Assembly (NCBI RefSeq): GCF_002752655.1
Contig: NZ_CP023737.1
Coordinates: 1,972,501-2,036,500, forward strand
DNA: 64,000 bases
Direction of reading: 5' to 3'
Source of the DNA: Methylosinus trichosporium OB3b
Lineage (GTDB): Bacteria; Pseudomonadota; Alphaproteobacteria; Rhizobiales; Beijerinckiaceae
Shown here piece by piece: positions 8,432-17,629 of this stretch. Positions within the stretch are counted from its first letter, which is position 1, and each line of letters opens with the position of its first letter. Below the pieces are notes generated by a model that saw only the letters and a list, made by a program, of their open reading frames with translations, was not told where the DNA came from and did not search any database. The position numbers and the translations under genes are program-made.

Positions 8432-9636
8432 TTGATCCAGACCTATTCGGACGAGCGAGCGGAAACGCCGCAGCGCGCGCATCCGCGTCCCGGCGCGCCG
8501 CAGGTCCGCGGCTGGTGCCCCGGAGCCTTGCGGCCGATGGCCTCGGGCGACGGTCTCGTCCTGCGCGTCAGGCCACGGCTGGGACGGATAGCCGGCGAGC
8601 AGCTCATCGGGATCGCTTCGGCCGCGCAATGGTTCGGCGACGGAGAGATCCACCTCACCAACAGAGCCAATCTGCAAATCCGCGGCGTCGCCGAAGCCGA
8701 TCACGGCGCCCTTCTCGCCATGCTCGGCCGTCTCGGCCTCGTCGATTTGGACGAGCGCGCCGAGCGGCGGCGCAACATCATCGTGACGCCGTTCCCGGAC
8801 GAGGCGGGGGAGACGGAGCGGATCGCCGCCGCAATGACCGCGGCGCTCGCCGATCTCCCGCCGCTTCCGGCAAAATTCGGCTTCGCCGTGGACACGGGAG
8901 CGGTCCGGCGACTCGCCCAGACGTCGGCCGATATCCGCATCGAGCGCGCGGCCGATGGCGGGATCATCCTGCGCGCGGATGGCGCGCCGAAGGGCCAACG
9001 GGTTCGAACGGATGCGGCGGCAGGAGCGGCGGTCGAGCTGGCGCGCTGGTTTCTGGCCGCTGGCGGCGTCGCGGCGGGTCGCGGACGCATGGCGGCTCTC
9101 GTCCGCCGCATAGGGCCGCCGGTTGGTCGGGATCACGCCGAACCGCGCCGGCGGCGGAAGCTCCCACGCCCGGACCGGTCCCGGACGGCTATCTCGTCGG
9201 CTTCCCGTTCGGCGCGGCGCCGGCGGCGGCGCTGCAGGCGCTGGGCCGCCTCGGCGATGTCCGCGTCACGCCCTGGCGAATGCTCGCGGTGGAGACGAGC
9301 CTCGCCCCGCCGGCGCTCGAAGGCGTCCTGCTCGCGGCCGATCCTGTTCTGCAGGTGAGCGCGTGTTCCGGCGCGCCATTTTGCCCGCAAGCCGCAGGAC
9401 CGACGCGGGACCTCGCCCGCGCATTGGCGCCCGCTGTCCCGGTGGGGGCGCATCTTCACGTCGCCGGCTGCGCGAAGGGCTGCGCCCATGCGGCGCCCGC
9501 CGATCTCACCATCGTCGCGACGCCGCGCGGCTATGACCTCGTCGTGCGCGGCGCCGCGGCCGACGGGCCGCGCATCCGCGATCTGCGCCCGGCCGATTTC
9601 GCCGATGGCGCGCTGTTCGAAGAGGCTCTCGCGTGA
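8432..9636 (+). pseudogene. cobG: cobG, precorrin-3B synthase, with one frameshift
   Basis: CobG is a siroheme/4Fe-4S monooxygenase-type enzyme that hydroxylates precorrin-3A and forms the lactone of precorrin-3B in the aerobic B12 pathway. The first part reads from TTG 8432 (GWCPGALRPM, then IHLTNRANLQIRG, as in sulfite/nitrite-reductase-like N-domains). The C-terminal part reads in another frame (GYLVGFPFG..., CSGAPFC...CAKGC: the cluster/siroheme cysteines). The switch lies near 9120-9170 and corresponds to one missing base. The start has GAGG seven bases upstream and lies in the riboswitch-linked hairpin. It is the first gene of the cob operon, and its stop overlaps the GTG of cobH. The frameshift may be a sequencing or assembly error, because five following genes show the same kind of defect. 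Confidence 0.88.
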
Positions 9637-10259
9637 AGCGCTATGAAACAGATGGCGCAGCGATCTATCGTCGCTCCTTCGCCATCATCCGCTCCGAAGC
9701 CGATCTCGCCCGCTTCTCCGCGGAGGAGGAGCCGATCGTGGTTCGGATGATTCACGCCGCCGGGCTGGTCGGGCTCGAAGCCGGCGTGCGCTTCGGCCCG
9801 GGCTTCGTCGCCGCGGCGCGCGCGCGCTGGAAGCAGGCGCGCCCATATTGTGCGACGCCCGCATGGTGGCGAGGGCGTCACCCGCGCCCGTCTGCCGGCC
9901 CGCAACGAGGTTCTCTGCACGCTCGCCGATCCTTCCGTGCCGGATCTCGCCGCAAGGCTCGGCGACACCCGTTCCGCGGCCGCGGTGGAGCTGTGGCGTC
10001 CCCGTCTCGCGGGGCCGTGATCGCCATCGGCAACGCCCCGACGGCGCTGTTCCGCCTTCTCGACATTCTCGCCGAGCCGGGAGCGCCGCGGCCGGCGGCC
10101 ATCATCGGCTGCCCGGTCGGCTTCGTCGGCGCGGCCGAATCGAAGGACGAGCTGATGGCCGCGCCGCCGGCCCCGGCGCTAACCGTGCTCGGCCGCCTCG
10201 GCGGCTCGGCGATCACCGTCGCGGCGCTCAACGCGCTCGCCAGCCGGAGCGAGATCTGA
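9633..10259 (+). CDS. cobH: cobH, precorrin-8X methylmutase, centre scrambled by compensating indels
   Basis: CobH moves the C11 methyl group to C12, giving hydrogenobyrinic acid. N-terminus (YETDGAAIYRRSFAIIRSEADL) and C-terminus (AIGNAPTALFRLLDIL..., GCPVGFVGAAESKDEL) are unmistakable. Residues about 66-127 of the apparent reading frame are unlike the family. The expected sequence (LEAGAPILCDARMVA, then GVTRARLPARNEVLCTLADPSVPDLAARLG) is present in the other two frames. Three single-base losses near 9820-9830, 9873 and 10010 (a GGGG run) explain it and restore the frame, so the gene looks intact by length (208 residues) but is not by content. Start GTG overlaps the cobG stop (GTGA). Confidence 0.85.
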   Translation: MKRYETDGAAIYRRSFAIIRSEADLARFSAEEEPIVVRMIHAAGLVGLEAGVRFGPGFVAAARARWKQARPYCATPAWWRGRHPRPSAGPQRGSLHARRSFRAGSRRKARRHPFRGRGGAVASPSRGAVIAIGNAPTALFRLLDILAEPGAPRPAAIIGCPVGFVGAAESKDELMAAPPAPALTVLGRLGGSAITVAALNALASRSEI

Positions 10260-10989
10260 TGGGTCGCATCATCTGCGCCGGGCTCGGCCCCGGCGATCCC
10301 GATCTTCTCAGCGTGAAGGCCGATCGGGCGGTCCGCGGCGCGCGCCAGCTGGCTTTTTTCCGCAAGGCCGGACGGCCCGGACAGGCGCGGCGGATCGTCG
10401 AGGGACTGCTCGCGCCCGATGTGGTCGAGCATGCGATGGAATATCCCGTCACCACCGAGCTTCCGTCGGACGGGCGGCCTACCAATCCCTTCTCGCGCGT
10501 TTCTACGACGGCTGGGCCGAACGGCTCGTGACGCTCGCGGAGCGGGACGACGTCGTCGTCCTCTGCGAAGGCGATCCCTTCTTCTACGGCTCCTTCATGC
10601 ATCTCCACACGCGTTTGCAGGGGCGAGTGGAGATCGAGATCATCCCCGGCATTCCCGGCATGGCGGGCTGCTGGACGGCGACCGGAATCTCGATCACCTG
10701 GGCTGACGATGTGATGACCGTCCTCCCCGGCACGCTGGACGAGGACGAGCTCGTCCGCCACATGACAGCGGCCGATGCGCTGGTGGTGATGAAGACGGGC
10801 CGCAATCTCGCCCGCGTCAGGCGCGCGCTGCGGCGCGCCGGCCGGCTGGAGCGCGCATGGCTCGTCGTCCACGGCGCCATGCCCGGCGAGCGCGTCGCCC
10901 GCCTCGTCGACGTCGGCGACGACGATTGCCCTTATTTCGCGACCGTGATCGTCCATGGCGAAGAGCGCCGCCCGGAGCGGCCGAAATGA
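10259..10989 (+). pseudogene. cobI: cobI, precorrin-2 C20-methyltransferase, with one frameshift
   Basis: CobI is an SAM-dependent methyltransferase converting precorrin-2 to precorrin-3A. The N-terminal part (GRIICAGLGPGDPDLLSVKA, the CbiF/CobA-type glycine motif) reads from ATG 10259, which overlaps the cobH stop (TGATG). From about 10475 the true sequence continues in another frame (LVTLAERDDVVVLCEGDPFFYGSFMHLH...). Restoring one G in the run at 10475-10477 joins both parts and gives SDGAAYQSLLARFYDGWAE. The stop overlaps cobJ by ATGA. With the base restored the protein would have about 243 residues, the normal family length. Confidence 0.88.
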
Positions 10990-11714
10990 CCGGCCGCCTC
11001 ACTGTCGTCGGCCTCGGGCCCGGCTCGCCCGATCAGATCACGCCGGAGGTCGCGGCCGCGCTCGCCGAGGCGACCGACGTCGTCGGCTACGGCCCCTATG
11101 TCGCGCGGGCGCCGGCGCGGCCGGGCCTCGTCGTCCACGCCTCCGACAATCGCGAAGAGCTCGCCCGCGCCCGCCAAGCGATCGCGCTGACCGCGTCGGG
11201 ACGCCGGGGTTCGTCATATCCTCGGGCGACCCCGGCGTCTTCGCGATGGCGGCGGCCGTGTTCGAGGCATTGGAGGAACTTGCCGATCCCGATTCGCTCG
11301 ACATCGCGGTCCTCCCGGGCGTGACGGCGATGCTGGCGGCCGCGGCGCGCATCGGCGCGCCGCTCGGTCATGACTTTTGCGCGATCAACCTCTCGGACAA
11401 TCTGAAGCCCTTCGCGCTCATCGAGACGCGACTCAGGGCCGGCGGGCGCCGATTTCGCGCTCGCGCTCTACAATCCCCGCTCCGCGGCGCGGCCGGACGG
11501 CTTCGGGCGGGTTCTGGCCATCCTGCGGGAGAGCTGCGGCGACGAGCGCCTCGTTATCTTCGCCCGGGCGGTGACGACGCCGGAAAGACGATCGCCACGA
11601 CCACGCTCGCCGAGGCGCGCCCGAAATGGCGGATATGCGGACGATCGTCCTCGTCGGCAATTCGCAGACCGCCGCGTCGGGCGCTTCGTCTACACGCCGA
11701 GGTCGGCGCCATGA
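10986..11714 (+). pseudogene. cobJ: cobJ, precorrin-3B C17-methyltransferase, multiple frameshifts
   Basis: CobJ methylates C17 and contracts the macrocycle, giving precorrin-4. The reading starts TGRLTVVGLGPGSPDQITPE, continues in a second frame after about 11198 (GTPGFVISSGDPGVFAMAAAVFEALEEL..., AINLSDNLKPFALIETRL) and in further frames after about 11445, 11585, 11622 and 11670. It ends RRVGRFVYTPRSAP and a TGA at 11712-11714. Most defects are single bases missing from homopolymers (GGG, AAA, CC). The composite protein has the expected length and motifs. The 3' end overlaps the reversed cobK by 25 bases. Confidence 0.85.
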
Positions 11715-12432
11715 CCGAGCGCCGCCATGAGGTCGGCCACATCCCGCGCGAGTTTTCGCGGCGGAACGGCCGGGCGCTCGATCATGACCACCGGCAGGCC
11801 GAGCGCGGGGCGGCGGAGAGCTTCGCCGCCGCCGCCGCGCCGCCGGCGTTCTTGGCCACGACAAGGGCGACGCCGCGCCGTTCCATCAGCGCCCGGTCGC
11901 CGGACTCCGTGAACGGCCCGCGATCGACCACGGCGATGGCGTCGGGCAGCGGCAGGACCTCCATGGGATCGACGAGGCGCAGCAGATAGCGATGCTGCGG
12001 CTTTGCGGCGAAGGCTGTGAGCGACTGCCGTCCGATGGCGAGGAAGATCGTGGCGCGCGCCTCCGGCAAGGCCGCGACGGCCGCCTCGACCGAGGGAACG
12101 AGATCCAGCGATCGCCCGCGACAGGGGTCCACTCCGCCGCTCCACCGCGACGAGATCGACGCCCGACGCCGCGGCGGCCGCCACTGCATTGCGGCTGATC
12201 CTGGCGGCGAAGGATGGATGGCGTCGACGCAGATGGGTGATCCGCTCGGCGCGCAGATAAGCAGCGAGAACCGTCCACGCCGCCGAATCCGCCGATGCGG
12301 GGTCGGCAGCGGCTGCGCCTTCGGCGAAGCCGTTCGACCGGCGTAGGAATAGACAGCGTCGACGCCGGCGGCGGCGAGCGCCGTGGCGATGGAGCCGGCC
12401 TCGGCCGTGCCGCCGAGGAGGAGGATGCGCAT
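11690..12432 (-). pseudogene. cobK: cobK, precorrin-6A reductase, multiple frameshifts, reversed in the operon
   Basis: CobK is the NADPH-dependent reductase of precorrin-6A to 6B. The start RILLLGGTAEAGSIATALAAAG is the family's nucleotide-binding motif. Further pieces appear in three different minus-strand frames: RIGGFGGVDG, LAAYLRAERITHL, VDAIHP, FAARISRNAVAAAAASGVDL, WTPVAGDRWISFP, SVEAAVAALPEARATIFLAIGRQSL, and LGLPVVMIERPAVPPRK near the end. At least six frame switches are needed. The gene lies on the opposite strand between cobJ and cobL. Its ATG (12432-12430) overlaps the cobL ATG (12431-12433) head to head, so its promoter must lie inside cobL. Confidence 0.82.
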
Positions 12433-13616
12433 GTCGTCTGATCCCTGGCTGACGATCCTGGGGCTCGGCGAGGATGGCGCGAGCGGCCTCTCTTCCGCAA
12501 GCCGAGATGCGCTCGACCGCGCCGAATTGGTCTTCGGCGGCGCCCGTCACCTCGCGCTCGCGGGAGTCGGCGCCGAGCGCGGACGCGTCTGGCCCATTCC
12601 CTTCGATGTCGCGGGGTCCTCGCCGCGCGTCCGGCGCGCACCGTCGTCCTGGCCTCCGGCGACCCCTCTGGTTCGGGGTCGGCAGTATGCTCGCTGAGAG
12701 ATTGGGCCCCTGCGACTGGCGCGCTCACCCCGCGCCTTCGACCCTCTCGCTCGCCGCGGCGAGGCTCGGCTGGCGCGTCGAAGCGATCCGCGCGCTCGGA
12801 CTCCACGCCGCCCCGTTCGAGACGGCGATTCCCCATCTTCGCCGCGGCGCGCGCCTGCTCGTCCTCATCCGCGACGCGGCGGCGGCGAGCCGCTTTCTGG
12901 CCTTTCTGACCTCGCGCGGTTTCGGCCGCTCGGTCGTGCATCTGCTCGAAGCTCTCGGCGGCCCACGGGAGCGGATCAGCGCCATGGCCGCTGCGGACGA
13001 CCTCCCCGATAACATCGCGACGCCCCTGTCGCTCGCCATTGCGGTCCAGGGGACGGCCGGGCTCGCCGCCGTCGCCGGCCAGCCGGACGACCTCTTCGAG
13101 AATGACGGCCAGATCACCAAGGCGCCGATCCGAGCGCTGACGCTCGCCGCTCTGGCGCCACGGCCGGGCGAGCATCTATGGGATCTCGGCGCGGGCTCTG
13201 GATCGGTCGCGATCGAATGGAGCCTCGCCGGCGGGCGAGTCACGGCGGTTGAGGCTCGCCCCGACCGCGCGGCGGCGGCCCGACGGAACCTCGCCGCATT
13301 TGGTCTCTCCGCAAGCGCGATCGTCATCGACGGCCGATCCGAGGAGGCGATCGACGCGCTCGAGCGGCCGGACGCGGTCTTCCTCGGCGGCGGCGCGAAC
13401 GCCGATCTCATCGCGCGGATCATTGCTCGTCTGCCCGGGGGCGGCCGCCTCGTCGCCAATGCGGTGACGATCGAGACCGAAGCGCTGCTCGTCGAGATGT
13501 CGGCCCGCTACGGCGGGCGGCTGATCCGCATCGACCTCGCCGAGGCGGCGCCGCTCGGGCGTTTTCGCGGCTGGCGGCCCGCGCGACCGATCTTGCAATG
13601 GAGCCTCACGCGATGA
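12431..13616 (+). pseudogene. cobL: cobL, precorrin-6B C5,15-methyltransferase (decarboxylating), two frameshifts near the 5' end
   Basis: CobL is a bifunctional enzyme: an N-terminal CbiE-like domain (WLTILGLGEDGASGLS) and a C-terminal CbiT-like SAM methyltransferase/decarboxylase domain (GEHLWDLGAGSGSVAIEWSLA...AVEARPDRAAAARRN). The frame slips twice, at the GGGG run 12613-12616 and at 12663-12668 (a T missing before CTGG). Restoring both gives VVLASGDPFWFGVGSMLAERL across the join. From there to the stop the gene is clean. It ends in an ATGA overlap with cobE. It is the last visibly damaged gene of the operon. Confidence 0.88.
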
Positions 13617-13987
13617 TCGTCCTCGGCCTCGGTTTCCGCGACGCCGCGCCCGCGGCCTCGCTTCGCGCCGCCGCGGAGGCGGCTGCGTCCGGCCGGCTGG
13701 ATCGCGTCGATCGGCTGGCGACCGCCGCCGACCTCGCCGGCCGTCCAGCCCTGCGCGCGCTCGCAAAAGAGCTGGGCCTGCCCGTCGTCGGCGCGCCGCT
13801 CGACCGCATCGCCGCCGAGACCCGCGCCGCGACGAGCCCCCGCATCCCTGCACGATACGGCGGACGCAGCGTCGCCGAGGCGGCGGCGCTGATCGTCGCC
13901 GGCCGCGGCGGGCGGCTGGTCGCGCCGCGCGCCGCCGCGCCCGATGGAACGGCCGTCGCCGCGCTCGCCGAGGGAGAAGGCCTGTGA
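13613..13987 (+). CDS. cobE: cobE-type cobalamin biosynthesis protein (CbiG C-terminal domain)
   Basis: A 124-residue protein starting [13 protein letters not shown], with [32 protein letters not shown] in the middle and [21 protein letters not shown] near the end. This is the pattern of CobE, equivalent to the C-terminal domain of CbiG. In the aerobic pathway CobE is required, but its exact chemical role is not settled; corrinoid binding is likely. It overlaps cobL at its start (ATGA) and cobM at its end (GTGA). No frameshift is seen. Confidence 0.85.
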   Translation: MIVLGLGFRDAAPAASLRAAAEAAASGRLDRVDRLATAADLAGRPALRALAKELGLPVVGAPLDRIAAETRAATSPRIPARYGGRSVAEAAALIVAGRGGRLVAPRAAAPDGTAVAALAEGEGL

Positions 13988-14766
13988 CCGTTCATTTCGT
14001 CGGCGTCGGCCCGGGCGCGCCCGATCTGCTCACGCTCCGCGGCCGCGACATCATCGCGGCGGCGCCGGTCTGCCTCTACGCCGGCTCGCTGATCCCGGAA
14101 GCGATCCTCGCTTTCGCGCCGCCGGGAGCGCGGCTCGTCAATTCGGCGCCGCTGACGCTCGACGAGATCATGACGGTGATCGGCGAAGCTCACGCAAGAG
14201 GCGAGGATATCGCCCGGCTGCACTCGGGCGACCTTTCGGTCTGGTCGGCCATGGGCGAGCAGATCCGTCGGCTCGAGCAGCTCGGCGTTCCCTACACCGT
14301 GACGCCGGGCGTGCCGTCCTTCGCGGCCGCCGCCGCCGCGCTCGGCGCGGAGCTGACGCTGCCTGGGCTCTCGCAGTCGGTGGTGCTGACCCGAGCCTCC
14401 GGCCGCGCGTCGCCCGTGCCCGGCGCGGAGGCGCTCGCCGCCTTCGCCGCGACCGGCGCCACGCTCGCCATCCATCTCTCGATCCATGTCCTCGACAATG
14501 TCGTCGCGGAGCTGCTCCCGCACTATGGCCCCGATTGTCCCGCCGCTGTCGTCTGGCGGGCGAGCGGGCCGAACGAATGCATCGTCCGCGCGCCGCTCGG
14601 CCGGCTCGCGGCGGCGGTCGGCGCCGATCCGGAGCGCACCGCGCTCATTCTCGTCGGCCACACGCTCGGCGCGCGCGACTTCGCGGACAGCCGCCTCTAT
14701 GCCGCCGATTATGACCGGCGCTTCCGTCCCATCGGCCCGTCGCCGCGCTTTCCGGAGGGGGCATGA
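13984..14766 (+). CDS. cobM: cobM, precorrin-4 C11-methyltransferase
   Basis: CobM is an SAM-dependent methyltransferase making precorrin-5 from precorrin-4. The 260-residue protein shows the family's glycine motif [18 protein letters not shown], then [14 protein letters not shown], the [14 protein letters not shown] substrate loop, [22 protein letters not shown], and near the C-terminus [14 protein letters not shown] and [10 protein letters not shown]. Length is normal. The start is GTG 13984, overlapping the cobE stop; the ATG of cobB overlaps its own stop. Confidence 0.95.
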   Translation: MTVHFVGVGPGAPDLLTLRGRDIIAAAPVCLYAGSLIPEAILAFAPPGARLVNSAPLTLDEIMTVIGEAHARGEDIARLHSGDLSVWSAMGEQIRRLEQLGVPYTVTPGVPSFAAAAAALGAELTLPGLSQSVVLTRASGRASPVPGAEALAAFAATGATLAIHLSIHVLDNVVAELLPHYGPDCPAAVVWRASGPNECIVRAPLGRLAAAVGADPERTALILVGHTLGARDFADSRLYAADYDRRFRPIGPSPRFPEGA

Positions 14767-16082
14767 CGCCGCCGCCCGGCCTCGTCATATCGGCCTCCGC
14801 CTCGGGCAGCGGAAAGACGACGGTCGCGCTCGGCCTCGCCCGCGCCTTCCGCCGCCGCGGCCTCGTCGTGCAGGCGTATAAGTCGGGACCCGATTACATC
14901 GACCCGGCTTTTCTCGCCGCCGCCGCCGGCGGAGCGGCGTTCAACGTCGACAGCTGGGCAATGCCGGCGGATCTCGTCGGCGCGATCCTCGGCCGCGCTG
15001 CGACCGCCGATGTCGCGATTGCCGAAGGAGCCATGGGGCTCTTCGACGGCGCGCCGACCCGCGGCGCCTGGGGGACCGGCGCGACGGCCGACCTCGCCGC
15101 CCGCACGGGATGGCCGGTGATTCTGGTCGTCGATCCGGCCGCGCAGGCGCAGACCGCCGCGGCGGCCGCCAAGGGTCTCGCGGACTTTCGGGCGAATGTG
15201 CGCGTCGCCGGCGTCATCCTGAACCGCATCGCCAGCCCGCGCCACGAAGCGCTGGTGCGAGCTGGCTTTTCCGAAGCCGGTCTGCGCGTCTTCGGCGCGC
15301 TGCCGCGCTCACCCGGCGTCGCCACGGCCGAGCGACATCTGGGACTGGTCCAGGCCGGCGAGAAGGCCGATCTCGAGGCGATGATCGAACGCGCCGCCGA
15401 TCTCATCGAACGCCACCTCGACCTCGACGCCGTCCTCGCCGCCGCCCGCCCGATGACGGGCGCCTTCCCGTCGGGCGGCCGGCTCCCACGGGCTCCGGCG
15501 GCGCGGATCGCGCTCGCTCGCGATATCGCCTTCTCTTTCGTCTATCCGCATGTGCTCGCGGGCTGGCGCGCCGACGGCGCGACCATCCTGCCCTTCTCGC
15601 CGCTCGCCGACGAGCCGCCCGACCCGACGGCCGATCTCTGCTGGCTTCCGGGCGGCTATCCGGAGCTGCACGCCGGCCGGCTCGCCGGCGCCGAACGGTT
15701 CCGGGCCGGACTCGCCGCCTTCGCCGCGACCAGGCCGGTCCATGGCGAATGCGGCGGCTACATGGTTCTCGGCGCCGGCCTCGTGGACGCCGAAGGCGTC
15801 AGGCGCCGGATGACGGGTCTGCTCGGCCTGGAGACGAGCTTCGCCACGCGGTCGCTGACCCTCGGCTACCGGCGGGCGATCCTCCAGGCGCCGATTCCGG
15901 GCCATGCCGCGGGCGCCGTGGTCCGAGGCCATGAGTTCCGCTACGCCACGGTGCTCGCCCAGCCGGACGACGCTCTCGCCACGATCGCGGATGCGGCGGG
16001 CGCGGCCGTTCCCGAGACCGGCTCGCGGCGCGGCGCGGTGAGCGGGACCTTCCTCCATCTCGTCGCGGAGGAGGCGCGATGA
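14763..16082 (+). CDS. cobB: cobB, hydrogenobyrinic acid a,c-diamide synthase
   Basis: This ATP- and glutamine-dependent amidase converts hydrogenobyrinic acid to its a,c-diamide, the substrate of cobalt insertion. It is an N-terminal P-loop domain ([20 protein letters not shown], then [13 protein letters not shown]) joined to a C-terminal class I-like glutamine amidotransferase domain, with the nucleophile in [12 protein letters not shown] and a late histidine-containing TFLHL segment. The predicted 439 residues are typical. ATGA overlaps exist on both sides. The gene is intact and completes the pathway segment encoded here. Confidence 0.95.
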   Translation: MTPPPGLVISASASGSGKTTVALGLARAFRRRGLVVQAYKSGPDYIDPAFLAAAAGGAAFNVDSWAMPADLVGAILGRAATADVAIAEGAMGLFDGAPTRGAWGTGATADLAARTGWPVILVVDPAAQAQTAAAAAKGLADFRANVRVAGVILNRIASPRHEALVRAGFSEAGLRVFGALPRSPGVATAERHLGLVQAGEKADLEAMIERAADLIERHLDLDAVLAAARPMTGAFPSGGRLPRAPAARIALARDIAFSFVYPHVLAGWRADGATILPFSPLADEPPDPTADLCWLPGGYPELHAGRLAGAERFRAGLAAFAATRPVHGECGGYMVLGAGLVDAEGVRRRMTGLLGLETSFATRSLTLGYRRAILQAPIPGHAAGAVVRGHEFRYATVLAQPDDALATIADAAGAAVPETGSRRGAVSGTFLHLVAEEAR

Positions 16083-16864
16083 AAAAATCCGTCGAGCTCC
16101 TCCTCGTCGGCATCGGCGTCGGGAGTCCCGCGCAACTGACGCTCGCCGGCGTCGATGCGATCAATCGCGCCGACATCGTGCTCGCGCCCGACAAAGGCGC
16201 CGAAAAGGCCATGCTGGCCGAGGTGCGGCGGCGCATTCTCGCGACCGTTTTAAAGAACCCGGAGACCAGGATCATCGCCTATCCGTCTCCGCTGCGCGAC
16301 GCCGCGGCGACCGATTACGAAGCGGCGGTGGAGCGATGGCATGACGATATCGCGGCGGTCTGGCGGCAGCGCATCGCCGCGGCGCTGCCGGACGGCGGCC
16401 GGGCGGCGCTGCTGGTCTGGGGCGATCCGTCCTTGTTCGATTCCACCTTGCGGATCGCCGAGCGGCTCGCGAGCGACTTCGATTTGACCGTCGAGGTCAT
16501 TCCCGGCGTCACGGCGCTGCAGGCTCTGACGGCGGCCCACCGGATCCCGCTCAACGAGATCGGGAAGCCGGTGCTCCTCACGACGGGCCGAAAGCTCACG
16601 GAGCGAGGTTGGCCCGTGGACGCCGACACCGTCGCCGTCTTTCTGGACGGCGCATGCGCGTTCCGCACTCTGCGAGGCGCGTTCGCGATCTGGTGGGGAG
16701 CCTATCTCGGAATGGAGGAGCAGATCCTCGTTCATGGCGAGCTCGAGGCCGTCTCCGACGACATCATCAGGAAACGCGCCGAAGCGCGCAGGCGTCACGG
16801 CTGGATCATGGACATTTATCTGATCCGGCGGATCGATCGCCCAAAGGGCGCGAAGGAGTTCTAG
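16079..16864 (+). CDS. cobF: cobF, precorrin-6A synthase (deacetylating)
   Basis: CobF is an SAM-dependent methyltransferase that methylates C1 of precorrin-5 and removes the acetyl group, giving precorrin-6A. The 261-residue protein begins VELLLVGIGVGSPAQLTLAG. It contains LVWGDPSLFDSTLRIAERL, VEVIPGVTALQALTAAHRIPL and, near the C-terminus, the WGAYLGMEEQILVHGEL block characteristic of CobF rather than of CobI, CobJ or CobM. It is the last gene of the operon and starts in an ATGA overlap with cobB. It is intact. No terminator-like hairpin is evident directly after it. Confidence 0.93.
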   Translation: MKKSVELLLVGIGVGSPAQLTLAGVDAINRADIVLAPDKGAEKAMLAEVRRRILATVLKNPETRIIAYPSPLRDAAATDYEAAVERWHDDIAAVWRQRIAAALPDGGRAALLVWGDPSLFDSTLRIAERLASDFDLTVEVIPGVTALQALTAAHRIPLNEIGKPVLLTTGRKLTERGWPVDADTVAVFLDGACAFRTLRGAFAIWWGAYLGMEEQILVHGELEAVSDDIIRKRAEARRRHGWIMDIYLIRRIDRPKGAKEF

Positions 16865-17149
16865 GGCGTTGGCGCCGACAAGATAGGACGATTCATAATA
16901 GGCTGAGTCACCGCCGCCTGCGCGGCGGTCTGATCGATCGTGACCGTCGTCTTTCCGTTCTCGACCGTCTGCGTCGGCTGCTTCGCATTGATCCAGAGAT
17001 TGGGGTTCGCCGAAACGCGCGGCGCCGCCGAGCGAGAAGCCGGGGATGATCGCCGCATTGGCCGCGCCAGCCGCGCCGTCGCCTCCGTGGAAGACGCTCA
17101 GCGTCAAGGAAAGCGCGCTCGTCCCCATCAGCAGACGCCAGCGCGACAA
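16861..17149 (-). pseudogene. 5' remnant of a two-partner-secretion (filamentous haemagglutinin-like) exoprotein gene
   Basis: Read on the minus strand, a signal-like start (MSRWRLLMGTSALSLTLSV) is followed in a second frame by ANPNLWINAKQPTQTVENGK and TTVTIDQTAAQAAV. This resembles the beginning of TPS secretion domains, in which a TVTIxQTxxxA(V/L)(L/I)xW strand precedes the beta-helix. The frame slips near 17030-17050. The gene stops after AVTQPIMNRPILSAPTP at 16861, abutting the cobF stop. A normal exoprotein would run for thousands of bases. This is therefore a truncated leftover, probably cut off when the cob operon became adjacent. Confidence 0.5.
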
Positions 17150-17227
17150 GGAGCGGGACGCGACCGCCGATCCCGCCGGCGACGCTGTGACGAGCCGCAG
17201 CGTATGTCCGCGGGAAAACGCAAATCG

Positions 17228-17629
17228 TCAGGGCGAAACATCCTTGTCGTCGAAAATCATGCAATCCGCGCCGCCGCGTCCGGCTTCGGAGCGGAAGCGC
17301 TCGGCGTCCGCTGCGCGCGCTCCACGCGCAGCGTCGTCATCGTTCGAAATCGACCACTCCAGCATCTGGTTCGGCGCGCCGACGTGCTGGTCGGGCTTCT
17401 CCCGCAAGTCGCAATGGGGCGCCTCGAGCAGATGCGCTGTCGCCTCAGCGGCCATTGTGTCGGGTTCACGCTTCGGCCAATCGCGCTCCGAGGGGGAGCG
17501 CAGCGTCACCGTCATTGCGAGGCAGAAGAGCGTCATGGCGAGGCGAAAGCGCCAACGCGCCTCCGCGCGCGCGAACAGAAAATGGCGCGAGCAGCGTAGG
17601 CGCGGGTCCACCACGACCGTCGTCATCAC
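17228..17629 (-). CDS. hypothetical protein (doubtful)
   Basis: An open frame of 133 residues with a basic N-terminus and one modest hydrophobic stretch (FRLAMTLFCLAMTVTL), then an acidic C-terminal half ending DCMIFDDKDVSP. I recognise no family. It lies in a remnant-rich stretch, on the same strand as and just upstream of the TPS fragment. High GC makes chance frames common, so this may not be a gene. Confidence 0.2.
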   Translation of the reverse strand: MMTTVVVDPRLRCSRHFLFARAEARWRFRLAMTLFCLAMTVTLRSPSERDWPKREPDTMAAEATAHLLEAPHCDLREKPDQHVGAPNQMLEWSISNDDDAARGARAADAERFRSEAGRGGADCMIFDDKDVSP

